Source: Oscillibacter sp. (GTDB lineage Bacteria; Bacillota; Clostridia; Oscillospirales; Oscillospiraceae). From it: 64,000 bases of DNA. How positions within the stretch are numbered: position 1 is the stretch's first letter; each line of letters starts with the position of its first letter. Below are positions 14,868 to 23,589 of this stretch, in pieces. The stretch is from NCBI GenBank assembly GCA_017482345.1, contig JAFUNB010000016.1, forward strand, positions 124,001-188,000, given 5' to 3'. The position numbers were made by a program, and so were the translations under genes. The notes under the pieces were generated by a model. The model made no database searches. It was not told the DNA's origin and was given only the letters and a program-made list of their open reading frames with translations.

Positions 14868-15791
14868 GTGCTCAGTCTTCTTTTGTTCCGGCAGATCGCC
14901 CAAATGTTTCTGGCGCTGCTGATGGGCTACGCCGTGGTCCGCTGCGGATTGCTGAACAGCACCGACAGCAAGGTGCTCTCCCGGCTGGCCCTGTATGTGA
15001 TCTCCCCCTGCGTCATCATCAATTCCTACCAGATCCAGTTCACCGCCGACCGGCTGCAGGGCATGCTGCTGGCCCTGGGTGCCGCCGTGGTCACCCACCT
15101 GATCTTCTTCCTGCTGACCGCCGCTTTGAAACGGCCGCTGGGGCTGACGCCGGTGGAACAGGCGTCGCTGATCTACTCCAACGCCTCAAACCTGACCATC
15201 CCCATCGTGACGGCCGTTCTGGGCGGGGAGTATGTGATCTACGTCAGTATGTACGTCATCGTGCAGCTGTTCCTCATGTGGAGCCACGGGCGGCTGCTGC
15301 TCAGCGGCGAAAACCAGTTCTCCCTGAAGAAGGTCCTGCTGAACATCAACATCATCTCCATCATCATCGGCGCGGCGCTGTTTTTTCTGCGTATTCCGCT
15401 TCCGGGCGTTGTCTCCGGCGCGCTGCAGTCTGTGGGCGGCATGATCGGCCCGCTGACCATGATCGTGGCCGGTATGCTCATGGGCGGCGTGGATCTTCTG
15501 CAGGTGGTGAAAAAACCCGGCATCTGGAAAGTGACCGCCCTGCGGCTGCTGGTCTATCCGCTGGTGATGGTGGCCGTTATGCGCCTCTCCGGCGCGGCCC
15601 GTCTGCTGCCGGACGGCCAGACGATCCTGCTGGTGAGCCTGCTGTCCTCCGTGACCCCCTCCGCCGCGGCCATTACCCAGCTGGCCCAGATCTACAGCGA
15701 CGAGAGCGACTACGCCGGCGCCATCAACGTGCTGACCACGGCACTGAGCCTTGCGACCATCCCCATTATGATCATGCTGTATCAAATGTGA
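14868..15791 (+). CDS. AEC family (auxin efflux carrier-like) transporter
   Basis: A 307-residue integral membrane protein with about ten helices in two halves. It opens LLFRQIAQMFLALLMGYAVVRCGLL and carries the family turns DSKVLSRLALYVISPCVI and SNASNLTIPIVTAVLGGEYV. The second half starts near FLRIPLPGVVSGAL and ends with ALSLATIPIMIMLYQM. AEC proteins in anaerobes often export or import small organic acids. The start is a GTG, 31 nt after the HAD stop, with GAAGGGAGTGGAG upstream, so the two genes may form one unit. Confidence 0.88.
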   Translation: MLSLLLFRQIAQMFLALLMGYAVVRCGLLNSTDSKVLSRLALYVISPCVIINSYQIQFTADRLQGMLLALGAAVVTHLIFFLLTAALKRPLGLTPVEQASLIYSNASNLTIPIVTAVLGGEYVIYVSMYVIVQLFLMWSHGRLLLSGENQFSLKKVLLNINIISIIIGAALFFLRIPLPGVVSGALQSVGGMIGPLTMIVAGMLMGGVDLLQVVKKPGIWKVTALRLLVYPLVMVAVMRLSGAARLLPDGQTILLVSLLSSVTPSAAAITQLAQIYSDESDYAGAINVLTTALSLATIPIMIMLYQM

Positions 15792-15792
15792 A

Positions 15793-15966
15793 CAACAAAA
15801 GCGCCCTGCCGCAGGAATTGCGGTTTTTGTGCAAATCTCCCCTTGCGGCAGGGCCGAAACTTTGGTATTTTAAAAATGCAATGTGTGGCAGAACTGCGTA
15901 AATCCGGTTGCTGCCGCACTATTTTTATACGTTTATGCAGACGTGCGGCCTATGTTGGCCGCACGT
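15793..15966 (+). promoter_or_regulatory. Leader with two hairpins upstream of MATE copy 3
   Basis: GCCCTGCCGCA (15800-15810) pairs with TGCGGCAGGGC around 15845, a probable terminator for the AEC gene. Further on, ACGTGCGGCC (15941-15950) and GGCCGCACGT (15957-15966), followed by TTTTATTTG, form a textbook terminator only 24 nt before the next ATG. A terminator placed inside a leader suggests attenuation of the MATE gene. I do not recognise a known riboswitch. Confidence 0.55.
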
Positions 15967-15989
15967 TTTATTTGTTTCAGGAGGGTTTT

Positions 15990-17387
15990 ATGGATCATAC
16001 GAACACGTTTTTGGAAACGGAGTCTCTTGGCTCCCTGATGCGGAAATACTCCGTGCCCTGCATCATCTCCCTGCTGGTGGCGGCTCTTTATAACATCGTA
16101 GACCAGATCTTCATCGCCAACGCCTCTTATCTGGGTTCCTACGGCAACGCCGCCAATACCGTGGTCTTTCCGCTGACGGTAGTGGCGCTGGCCGTCGCGG
16201 TCATGATCGGCGACGGCTGCTGCGCCTATGTCAGCATCTGTCTCGGCTCCCGCAATCAGGAGAACGCCCACCGCAGCATTGGCAGCGCCATCACGCTGAC
16301 CGTGGCGGTCAGCGCAGTCCTGACCGCCGTCTATCTGCTCTTCTCCGACCAGATCCTCACCGCCTTTGGCGGCCGGGTCAACGAGGAGACATTTTTCCAC
16401 TCCCGCCAGTACTTCTTCTACATCACGCTGGGCATTCCCTTTTATATGTTCGGCCAGGCCATGAATCCCATCATCCGCTCTGACGGCAGCCCGAAATTCG
16501 CCATGGTCTCCACGCTGGCCGGCGCTGTGGCCAATCTCATTTTGGACCCGGTATTCATTTACGGCTTCCACTGGGGCATGATGGGCGCTGCTGTGGCGAC
16601 CGTACTGGGACAGGCGCTTACCGCGGCTCTGGCGGTCTGGTATCTGTTCCGTACAAAGTCCGTGAAGCTGCGGCGGAACAGCCTCCGCCCTAACTGGTAT
16701 GTCATAAAAAAGTTCCTTCCGCTGGGCGCATGCAGCTTCCTGTCCCAGATCTCGCTGGTCGCCTCGATGGCGGCTGTCAATAACATGATCCACAAATATG
16801 GCGCCCGGGACGCCATCTTCGGCCAGACGGAATATGCGCAGATCCCCATGGCAGTGGTTGGTATCGTCATGAAGTTCTTCCAGATCGTCATCTCCATCGT
16901 GGTGGGCATGGCCGCCGGCTGTATCCCCATCGTGGGCTATAACATTGGCGCCGGCCGCGCAGACCGGGCCAAAGCGCTGTTCAAGCGGCTGCTGGTGGCG
17001 GAGGGCTGCGTCGGCGCCGTAGCTCTGCTGATCGTGCAGCTCCTGCCCCGACAGCTGATCGCCGTGTTCGGCGCCGCCAATGAGAGCGTGTACTACACGG
17101 AGTTCGCCGTCCGGGCATTCCGGATCTACCTATGCATGATGATCCCCGCCTGCATCAACAAGGCTGCCTTCATCTATCTCCAGTCTCTGGGTATGGCCCT
17201 GTTGTCCACCGTCCTGTCCATGATCCGCGAAGTGGTGTTCGGCGTGGGCTTCGCTTTGCTGCTGCCGGTCTTTTTCGGACTGGACGGCGTTTTGTATTCC
17301 ATGCCGGTATCGGACATTCTGACCTTTGCCATTTCCGCTGCAGCTATCGTGTACGCCTGCCGGACACTGGACGATCACCGGATATAA
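15990..17387 (+). CDS. MATE family efflux transporter (copy 3)
   Basis: A 465-residue MATE pump. The start is set at ATG 15990 (MDHTNTFLETESLGSLMRKY) after CAGGAGGG; the frame is open upstream through the terminator hairpin, which cannot be coding. Helix 1 contains VPCIISLLVAALYNIVDQIFIA with the conserved Asp. GSPKFAMVSTLAGAVANLILDPVFIYG is the helix 5-6 region, and the second repeat starts KKFLPLGACSFLSQISLVAS. It is closest to the MepA-like branch. It may be controlled by the leader terminator. Confidence 0.93.
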   Translation: MDHTNTFLETESLGSLMRKYSVPCIISLLVAALYNIVDQIFIANASYLGSYGNAANTVVFPLTVVALAVAVMIGDGCCAYVSICLGSRNQENAHRSIGSAITLTVAVSAVLTAVYLLFSDQILTAFGGRVNEETFFHSRQYFFYITLGIPFYMFGQAMNPIIRSDGSPKFAMVSTLAGAVANLILDPVFIYGFHWGMMGAAVATVLGQALTAALAVWYLFRTKSVKLRRNSLRPNWYVIKKFLPLGACSFLSQISLVASMAAVNNMIHKYGARDAIFGQTEYAQIPMAVVGIVMKFFQIVISIVVGMAAGCIPIVGYNIGAGRADRAKALFKRLLVAEGCVGAVALLIVQLLPRQLIAVFGAANESVYYTEFAVRAFRIYLCMMIPACINKAAFIYLQSLGMALLSTVLSMIREVVFGVGFALLLPVFFGLDGVLYSMPVSDILTFAISAAAIVYACRTLDDHRI

Positions 17388-17392
17388 TGCAA

Positions 17393-17424
17393 AAGCGCCC
17401 TGCCGGATGGCAGGGCGCTTTCCT
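17393..17424. terminator. Bidirectional terminator between MATE and hydrogenase
   Basis: AAGCGCCCTGCC pairs with GGCAGGGCGCTT (17393-17420) around a GGAT loop, followed by TTCC on the plus strand and preceded by AAAA, which is T on the minus strand. It serves both converging genes. Confidence 0.8.
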
Positions 17425-17432
17425 GTTTGGTT

Positions 17433-18947
17433 TTAGCCGCGCTCGGCAACTTCGTCCAGGCGGTGCAGGTGGGGGGAGGTGGTGGTGCTCATCTCCGTGG
17501 CGGCATTCTTGAAGTTCTCCACGGCGGTGGCACTCTGCTTGACGGGCTGGATGGTACCGGCGCCGGCCACACAGCCGCCGGGGCAGGCCATGCCCTCCAG
17601 CAGGTAGCCGTTGCGCTTGCCGGCCTTGGCCATGGCCAGCATCTTGCGGCACTCACGCAGACCGTCGCCATACTCGATGAGCATCTCGCGGTCGGGATCG
17701 ATGTGCTTGACAGCCTCCACAACGGCAGCGGCAACACCGCCGCCAACAGCAAAGCCGCGGGCCATACCGGAGCCCTCCTCCATAACGTCGTCGGGACCGG
17801 GCACGATGGTGGTGAAGTCGATGTCCTTGGCGTCGAACATGCCCTGCAGCTCCTCGAAGGTCAGGACGAAGTCCACGTCGGAACGGACGGTGCGGCGGTT
17901 GGCCTCCAGCTTCTTGGCGGAGCAGGGTCCGATGAAGCAGATGCGGGCGTTGGGATGGTCGCGCTTGACCATACGGGCGGTGATGACCATGGGGGTCAGC
18001 GCCATGGAGATGCACTCAGCAAACTGGGGGAACATCTTCTTGGCCATGACGGACCATGCGGGGCAGCAGGAGGTGCCCATGAAGGGGATCTTCTCGGGAA
18101 CTTCCTCCAGGAAGTCGTGAGCCTCCTGGATGGTGCACAGGTCGGCGCCGATGGAGACCTCCACCACGTCGGAGAAGCCCAGAACGCGCATGGCGGCCTT
18201 GATCTTGCTGGGGGTGGCGTCCTTGCCGAACTGGCCCACGAAAGCGGGGGCCACGCAGGCGATGACCTCTTCATCACGCTTCATGGCGGTGATCAGCTGG
18301 AAGATCTGGCTCTTGTCGGCGATGGCGCCGAAGGGGCAGTTCACCAGGCACTGGCCGCAGGAGACGCACTTGTCGTAGTTGATCTTGGCGCGGCCGTGCT
18401 CGTCAGACTCGATGGCGTCCACGCCGCAGGCCACGGCGCAGGGGCGCTCCAGCTTGCTGATGGCGCGGTAGGGACACTGGGCGGCGCACTTGCCGCACTT
18501 GATGCACTTCTCCTGGTCGATGTGGCAGTGCTTATACTTGTCCAGATAGATGGCGTCCTTGGGGCAGACGTTCATGCAGGGGTGGGAAATGCAGCCCTGG
18601 CAGTTATCGGAGATGCGGATCTCCTTGGGGGGGCAGGCATTGCAGGCGGAACGGATCACGTTGACCAGGGGAGTCTCAAAGTACTTCTGGTCGGTGACGG
18701 CCTCGTCGATGTGGGTGCTCAGGTGACCACCGCGGTCGATGTTCATACCCAGAGCCAGGCGGACGCGGGCCTTGATGATGGCACGCTCCAGATGCACGTC
18801 ATAACGGTGCTGGGCAACCTCGCCGGGAACCATCTGATAGGGGATCAGGTCCACGCGGCTCATGTCGCCGCCCTCATAGGCCAGCTTGGCTACTTCTTTA
18901 AATACGCCGCGGCGGATATCGTCAACTGCGCTATGTACGCCTCTCAT
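17433..18947 (-). CDS. [FeFe] hydrogenase, monomeric (group B-like)
   Basis: A 504-residue iron-only hydrogenase that interconverts protons and H2 with ferredoxin. Cys clusters lie at residues about 102-128 (CNAC, CQGCISHPCMNVC), 148-158 (CIKCGKCAAQC) and 194-204 (CVSCGQCLVNC). The H-cluster motifs follow: TSCCPAW (292-298), GPCSAKK (340-346) and EGMACPGGCVAGAG (451-464). TSCCPAW, rather than TSCCPGW, and the N-terminal layout fit group B. ATG 18962 lies inside the GGAGG site, so ATG 18947 is the start. No maturases (HydEFG) or NADH-binding subunits are adjacent. Its physiological direction is unknown. Confidence 0.92.
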   Translation of the reverse strand: MRGVHSAVDDIRRGVFKEVAKLAYEGGDMSRVDLIPYQMVPGEVAQHRYDVHLERAIIKARVRLALGMNIDRGGHLSTHIDEAVTDQKYFETPLVNVIRSACNACPPKEIRISDNCQGCISHPCMNVCPKDAIYLDKYKHCHIDQEKCIKCGKCAAQCPYRAISKLERPCAVACGVDAIESDEHGRAKINYDKCVSCGQCLVNCPFGAIADKSQIFQLITAMKRDEEVIACVAPAFVGQFGKDATPSKIKAAMRVLGFSDVVEVSIGADLCTIQEAHDFLEEVPEKIPFMGTSCCPAWSVMAKKMFPQFAECISMALTPMVITARMVKRDHPNARICFIGPCSAKKLEANRRTVRSDVDFVLTFEELQGMFDAKDIDFTTIVPGPDDVMEEGSGMARGFAVGGGVAAAVVEAVKHIDPDREMLIEYGDGLRECRKMLAMAKAGKRNGYLLEGMACPGGCVAGAGTIQPVKQSATAVENFKNAATEMSTTTSPHLHRLDEVAERG

Positions 18948-19011
18948 ATTTGTTTCCTCCATATCTCTTCGGACAGAAGCAGGCTGTCCGGTTCATACTT
19001 TTTGCGCATTT

Positions 19012-19040
19012 ATTATATAGAACCTATGCGGTTTTTTCAA
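19012..19040 (-). promoter_or_regulatory. Hydrogenase promoter and leader
   Basis: On the minus strand, TTGAAA (19035-19040), a 17-nt spacer and TATAAT (19012-19017). The leader that follows contains a GGACAG/CTGTCC hairpin (about 18971-18989). The remaining spacer up to 19233 (about 190 bases) holds no visible gene, only a probable TATAAT (about 19190) for the plus-strand DUF4340 gene. Confidence 0.7.
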
Positions 19041-19233
19041 GTCATTCTCCCTGGAAAAACCTTGAAAACCTGAATATTTACAGGTTTTTATCGTAAGCAA
19101 ATCGTTTTTCCGATTTTTTCTGTGCTTTTTCAGACAGGTTTCAGGTGAATTGTTCATAATAAATGCTATCCTGGCCGACAGCGGTGTGCTATAATATCAT
19201 AAAACACTGCAATAACAGGAGGAATACCCCCTT

Positions 19234-20229
19234 ATGGATTTTGATTGGAAACAGGCACGCAGGAACCGGTTTCTCTCCGTGATTCTGCTGGTGCTGGTGG
19301 CGGCGGTCCTCGTCGTGGGCGCGTACCGCTGGCGGCAGCTGCGCCAGGTGGCCCAGCAGTCCGCACAGGAGGACGATGTCGTCGCCGAGGTCGTGACCCG
19401 GCACAAATACGATTCCCTGGTCTATAAATGCGAGGGCCGTACCCTGTCTTTCGCGGTGGACGAGCAGTCCGACCGCTGGATCTGGACGGACGACCCCAGC
19501 TTCCCGCTGGACGACGCCGTGGTGGAGGAGATCTGCACCGTGCTGGCCAACCTGAAGCCCCAGCAGACGCTGGTGCCGGACGAGAGCGTGGAGTCTTACG
19601 GCTTCACCGACCCGGCCGCCACCATCACCGCCGCCGACGGCGATGAGGCGCTGACGGTGGTCTTCGGCCGCGCCACCACCGACGGCACCAGCCGCTACGC
19701 CATGGTGGACGGCGACGAGACCACAGCCTATATCTTCGACGGCGCCATTCTGGAGCTGCTGGCCGTGCCCATCCACGACATGGCCACCCTGCCGAAGCTG
19801 CCCACCCTGACGGCGGCCACGCTGAACGCCCTGACCATAGAGGGTCCCGCCTACACCATTCTCTCCGCCCAGCGGAGCGAGGGAGAGGACGAGGCCACCT
19901 GGCGCTCCGGCGGCGCCAACGTGACGGACGTGCCGGGCGTCAAGGCCCTGCTGGCCGATCTGGAGCAGCTGGAAGTCACCAAGTGCGTCATTTTCCGCCC
20001 CTCCGAGGAGGCCGCCGAGATCTGCGGCTTCACGGAGCCGGCCGTCACCCTGCAGGCCGACTACCGCGGCGGCAGCGAGAACCTGAAGTTCCTGCTGACC
20101 GTGGGCGGCGTCACCCTGGACGGCGCCGGCCGTTACGTCCGGCTGAACGACGGGGAGGCCATCTACCAGATGGACGGCGGATCGCTGGACGCTCTGCTGG
20201 CCCTGGCCGAGACCGGCCTGGAGGGCTGA
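19234..20229 (+). CDS. DUF4340 domain-containing membrane-anchored protein
   Basis: A 331-residue protein with one N-terminal membrane anchor (FLSVILLVLVAAVLVVGAY, residues about 13-31) and an extracellular part made of two similar beta-rich halves, each with a [SA]xYGFTxPAxTI-like line: ESYGFTDPAATITA near 124 and AEICGFTEPAVTLQA near 266. That pattern is the DUF4340 family. The family usually accompanies ABC-type gliding/export transporters, but here it precedes a two-component system by 37 nt. A sensory accessory role is inference. Confidence 0.8.
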   Translation: MDFDWKQARRNRFLSVILLVLVAAVLVVGAYRWRQLRQVAQQSAQEDDVVAEVVTRHKYDSLVYKCEGRTLSFAVDEQSDRWIWTDDPSFPLDDAVVEEICTVLANLKPQQTLVPDESVESYGFTDPAATITAADGDEALTVVFGRATTDGTSRYAMVDGDETTAYIFDGAILELLAVPIHDMATLPKLPTLTAATLNALTIEGPAYTILSAQRSEGEDEATWRSGGANVTDVPGVKALLADLEQLEVTKCVIFRPSEEAAEICGFTEPAVTLQADYRGGSENLKFLLTVGGVTLDGAGRYVRLNDGEAIYQMDGGSLDALLALAETGLEG

Positions 20230-20266
20230 GTTTCCCCTGATTTTTGAACGGAAGGAGGCGCTTCTC

Positions 20267-20947
20267 ATGCGGATACTGATCGTTGAGGATGAGGTGCGCC
20301 TGGCCGCCACGCTGCAGGATCTGCTGGAGCTGAACGGCTACACCGCCGATGTCTGCCACGACGGCGAAGCCGGTCTGGACAACGCCCTGACCGGGATCTA
20401 CGATCTCATCATCCTGGACGTGATGCTGCCGAAGAAGGACGGCTTCACGGTGCTGGCCCAGCTGCGGCAGGCGGAAAATGCCACGCCGGTGCTGATGCTG
20501 ACCGCCCGCAGCGAGGTTTCTGACCGGGTGGAGGGACTGGACCGGGGCGCGGACTACTATCTGACCAAGCCCTTCGAGCCCCGGGAGCTACTGGCCTGCA
20601 TCCGGGCGCTGACCCGGCGGCAGCCGGAGCTGCACACCGCCGACACCCTGGAATTCGGCGACCTGACGCTGGACAAGAGCGCCTTTACCCTCTCCTGCGG
20701 CGGACGGAGCGTCCGGCTCAGCCGCAAGGAATTTGACATGTGCGAGCTGCTCATGCGCAACCGGCAGGTGGTGCTGACCAAGGAGACCCTGCTGCTGAAG
20801 CTGTGGGGCTACGAATCCGACGCGGAGGACAACAACGTGGAGGTTTACATTTCCTTCCTGCGCAAAAAGCTCACCCACCTGCGCTCCCAGGTCCGTATCA
20901 AGACCATCCGAATGGTCGGATACTGTCTGGAATATGAGTCAAGTTGA
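20267..20947 (+). CDS. Response regulator, OmpR/PhoB family
   Basis: A 226-residue DNA-binding response regulator. The receiver domain (1-115) shows the acidic pocket RILIVEDEVRLA, the phospho-acceptor Asp in LIILDVMLPKKDG, the Thr in MLTARSEV, and the Lys in DYYLTKPFEPRELL. The winged-helix domain (about 128-222) contains LSRKEFDMCELLMRNRQVVLTKE and a recognition helix in NNVEVYISFLRKKL. AAGGAGGCGCTTCTC precedes ATG 20267. Its partner kinase follows 65 nt downstream. Confidence 0.96.
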   Translation: MRILIVEDEVRLAATLQDLLELNGYTADVCHDGEAGLDNALTGIYDLIILDVMLPKKDGFTVLAQLRQAENATPVLMLTARSEVSDRVEGLDRGADYYLTKPFEPRELLACIRALTRRQPELHTADTLEFGDLTLDKSAFTLSCGGRSVRLSRKEFDMCELLMRNRQVVLTKETLLLKLWGYESDAEDNNVEVYISFLRKKLTHLRSQVRIKTIRMVGYCLEYESS

Positions 20948-21012
20948 CAGTTTCACGTATTTTTCACGAGTTTTTCCACGTTTTCAACAAAGTTTTCAAC
21001 AGGGGGTACACC

Positions 21013-22248
21013 ATGATCCGCAAGCTGCGCTTAAAATTCGTGGCCATCTGCATGCTGCTGGTGACCGCGGTGCTGGCCGCGGTACTGATGGTGAACTTCA
21101 TGTCCCTGAAGCGGAACGTGGAGGGACTGAGCACCCAGGTACTCCACCGCGTCATGCAGGAGTCCGTTTCCCCCATCGGACCCAGCCGGCGGGAGCCGCC
21201 GGACATCGGCATCAACATCGGCGGCGAGCGGGTCATGCTGCCCTACTTCACCGTCAACATCTGGGGCGGCAGCACCGCCTACGTCACCGGCGGCACCTAC
21301 GCCGATCTGGAGGACACGGACACGCTGAAATCCATCATCGGGGAGTGTCTGGCCCAGCCGGAGAACGAGGGCGTCATCTCCAGCTACCGGCTGCGCTATC
21401 TGCGGCAGGACAAGGGCCTGTATCAGAAGGTGGCCTTCGTGGACATGTCCATGGAGCTGGCCATGCTGCGGGACGCCATGAGCTCCGCGCTGCTGATCGC
21501 GGCGGGGGCGCTGCTCCTCCTGCTGCTGGTATCCATTCTGCTGTCCTTCTGGGCGACGCGGCCCGTGGAACGGGCGTGGCGGCAGCAGCGGCAGTTCCTC
21601 TCCGACGCCTCCCATGAGCTGAAAACGCCCCTGACTGTCATCCTCTCCAACGCGGAGCTGCTGGACGGCACAGACCTCTCCGACAAGCCCGCCCGCTGGA
21701 CGGACAACATCCACTCCGAGGCGCTGCAGATGAAAACACTGGTGGAGGAGATGCTGACCCTGGCCCGGGCGGACAACGCCGTATCCTCCGCCGTGATGGC
21801 GGAGCTGTCCCTGTCCGACACCGTTCAGGACTGCGCGCTGGCCTTCGAGCCGGTGGCCTTCGAGTCCGGAAAGCTGCTGGAGTACCACATTCAGGAGGGC
21901 GTATCCGTCTCCGGCGACGGTGACAGGCTCCACCGCCTGACCTCCATTCTGCTGGACAACGCCATCAAATACGGTGCCGACGGCGGCACCGTCACCCTGA
22001 CGCTGCAGAAAACAGACCGTCAGGCGAAACTGGTGGTCTCCAACCCCGGCGATCCCATTCCCCCGGAGCAGCTGAAGCGCCTGTTTGAGCGGTTCTACCG
22101 GCTGGACGCCTCCCGGGGCGAGAAGAGCGGCTTTGGTCTGGGCCTGCCCATTGCCCAAACCATTGCCCAGGAGCACAAGGGCGCTTTAAAGGCCGAGAGC
22201 GACGCCATCTCCACCCGCTTCATCTTCACCATGCCGCTGAAAAAATGA
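21013..22248 (+). CDS. Sensor histidine kinase
   Basis: A 411-residue two-component sensor. The start is taken at ATG 21013 after AGGGGG; the frame is open further upstream without a site. Membrane segment 1 (FVAICMLLVTAVLAAVLMVNFM, residues about 10-31) and segment 2 (LLIAAGALLLLLLVSILLSFW, about 160-180) bracket an extracellular sensor of about 125 residues. FLSDASHELKTPLTVI is the H-box, LLDNAIKYG the N-box, and RLDASRGEKSGFGLGLPIAQ the G-box. It pairs with the upstream OmpR-type regulator. The signal is unknown. Confidence 0.95.
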   Translation: MIRKLRLKFVAICMLLVTAVLAAVLMVNFMSLKRNVEGLSTQVLHRVMQESVSPIGPSRREPPDIGINIGGERVMLPYFTVNIWGGSTAYVTGGTYADLEDTDTLKSIIGECLAQPENEGVISSYRLRYLRQDKGLYQKVAFVDMSMELAMLRDAMSSALLIAAGALLLLLLVSILLSFWATRPVERAWRQQRQFLSDASHELKTPLTVILSNAELLDGTDLSDKPARWTDNIHSEALQMKTLVEEMLTLARADNAVSSAVMAELSLSDTVQDCALAFEPVAFESGKLLEYHIQEGVSVSGDGDRLHRLTSILLDNAIKYGADGGTVTLTLQKTDRQAKLVVSNPGDPIPPEQLKRLFERFYRLDASRGEKSGFGLGLPIAQTIAQEHKGALKAESDAISTRFIFTMPLKK

Positions 22249-22254
22249 ACGCAC

Positions 22255-22286
22255 AGAGGCTGCCAGACACGGCAGCCTCTTTTTTT
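22255..22286 (+). terminator. Terminator of the DUF4340-RR-HK operon
   Basis: AGAGGCTGCC (22255-22264) pairs with GGCAGCCTCT (22271-22280), followed by a T run. Confidence 0.9.
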
Positions 22287-22292
22287 GCAAAG

Positions 22293-22320
22293 GAAAGCGC
22301 CCCGGCATAAGCCGGGGCGC
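22293..22320 (-). terminator. Terminator of the peptidase-transporter operon
   Basis: GCGCCCCGGC pairs with GCCGGGGCGC (22297-22320). On the minus strand it is followed by TTTCCTTT, downstream of the transporter stop. Confidence 0.8.
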
Positions 22321-22354
22321 TCTCCCTTGTGTGTAGTTTTCTTGGAATATCCTA

Positions 22355-23548
22355 TCAGATGAACTTAGCCAGGAAGCTGGCGATGAACACGGACAGGATG
22401 GTAACAGAGGTGAAGCCGGAGATAACGTAAGCGGTCTGGATGCGGTCCAGAACGGCGTCGCGCTCCTCGGCGGTCTCAGCAGTAGCGTTGGCGATCTCGG
22501 TAGCGATCAGCTCGGTGCCGGGATAGCCGATCATCTGGCACATAGCGATACCGATGGACAGCTGCTTGCTGTTGACGATCTTCCAAGCGGGAGTGAACAG
22601 GAAGACGATGGCGGTGACGACCATAACGGCCACGAAGATCACGACGGTGTTCAGACCGATGACGGGCAGCATGGACAGGTCGACCTTAGCCAGGGAGGGG
22701 ATGATGGTGCACAGGGACAGGAAGGAGAAGAAGCCGTTGGCCTTGGCGAAGTCGCGCAGGACGTTGGGAGGAACCAGGCCGACGTTGCGGACAACGATAC
22801 CCAGGACCATGCACCAGATGGACATGTTGACCCAGCCCTGGCACAGGTTGCCCAGGATCTCAGAGATGCACATAACGGCAGCAGCGATGGCCAGGCAGAT
22901 GAAGGTGGTGTAGTACTTTCTGTACTTCTCCCAGAACAGGGTCTTCTTCTCGCCGGCGGTGACAGCAGCCTGCTCGTTGTACCAGCTGTAGTTGGGATCG
23001 GCAGCGTGCTTGGCGCGCAGATCGGCGACCAGATCGTTAGCGACCTTCAGACCGCAGTTGGAAGCGGGCAGAGTGCCGACGAACTTCTGGATGGCGTAAA
23101 CGAAGGTAGCCAGAGCGGCAGCCATGTCGGCGCCCTTGGCCTCGCAGGCCTCGACCATGGTGGTGGTGGCCACGATACCGCCGTTAACGACGGGAGCAGC
23201 AGCCAGAGCGGCTTCCATGCCGGTGATGGGGATCACGATGCAGCAGCCGACGATGGCGGCAGCCATGCCGACGATGGCGCAGACAACGGTACGCCACTCT
23301 CTCTTCAGAGAGTTGATGTCGACGGAAGTACCCATGTTGAACAGCAGGAAGAACTGGCCCAGCTTAGCCAGAGAAGCGAAGCCGGAGATGTTCATGATGT
23401 CGGCGGGATAGATGCCGGTCAGGAACAGTACCAGGAAGCCCATCATGATGACGAACATGGAGGAGATCTTAGCCTTGGTGATAGCACCAACCAGATCGCC
23501 CAGGAAGAAGATTGCCAGAACGGCAAATACAGCCTGATAAGTAGACAT
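22355..23548 (-). CDS. Polytopic membrane transporter, GltS-like guess
   Basis: A 397-residue protein with about ten membrane helices. It begins YQAVFAVLAIFFLGDLVGAITKAK and has a Gly-rich segment PVVNGGIVATTTMVEACEAKG with TTT, reminiscent of the ion-binding reentrant segments of Na+/glutamate symporters, but I cannot assign a family with certainty. A hydrophilic loop lies at about residues 170-205. It is the third gene behind two M20 peptidases, with a gap of 41 nt, so uptake or release of a peptide or amino acid is a plausible role. A consensus GGAGG site precedes the start. Confidence 0.6.
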   Translation of the reverse strand: MSTYQAVFAVLAIFFLGDLVGAITKAKISSMFVIMMGFLVLFLTGIYPADIMNISGFASLAKLGQFFLLFNMGTSVDINSLKREWRTVVCAIVGMAAAIVGCCIVIPITGMEAALAAAPVVNGGIVATTTMVEACEAKGADMAAALATFVYAIQKFVGTLPASNCGLKVANDLVADLRAKHAADPNYSWYNEQAAVTAGEKKTLFWEKYRKYYTTFICLAIAAAVMCISEILGNLCQGWVNMSIWCMVLGIVVRNVGLVPPNVLRDFAKANGFFSFLSLCTIIPSLAKVDLSMLPVIGLNTVVIFVAVMVVTAIVFLFTPAWKIVNSKQLSIGIAMCQMIGYPGTELIATEIANATAETAEERDAVLDRIQTAYVISGFTSVTILSVFIASFLAKFI

Positions 23549-23589
23549 AAATGAATTAACCTCCTATAAATTTTCTACACACAGATTTT

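Noticed and set aside
20944..21012. Upstream extension of the histidine kinase
   Set aside because: The frame is open, but AGGGGG lies directly before ATG 21013 and the family pattern (basic residues, then helix) starts there.
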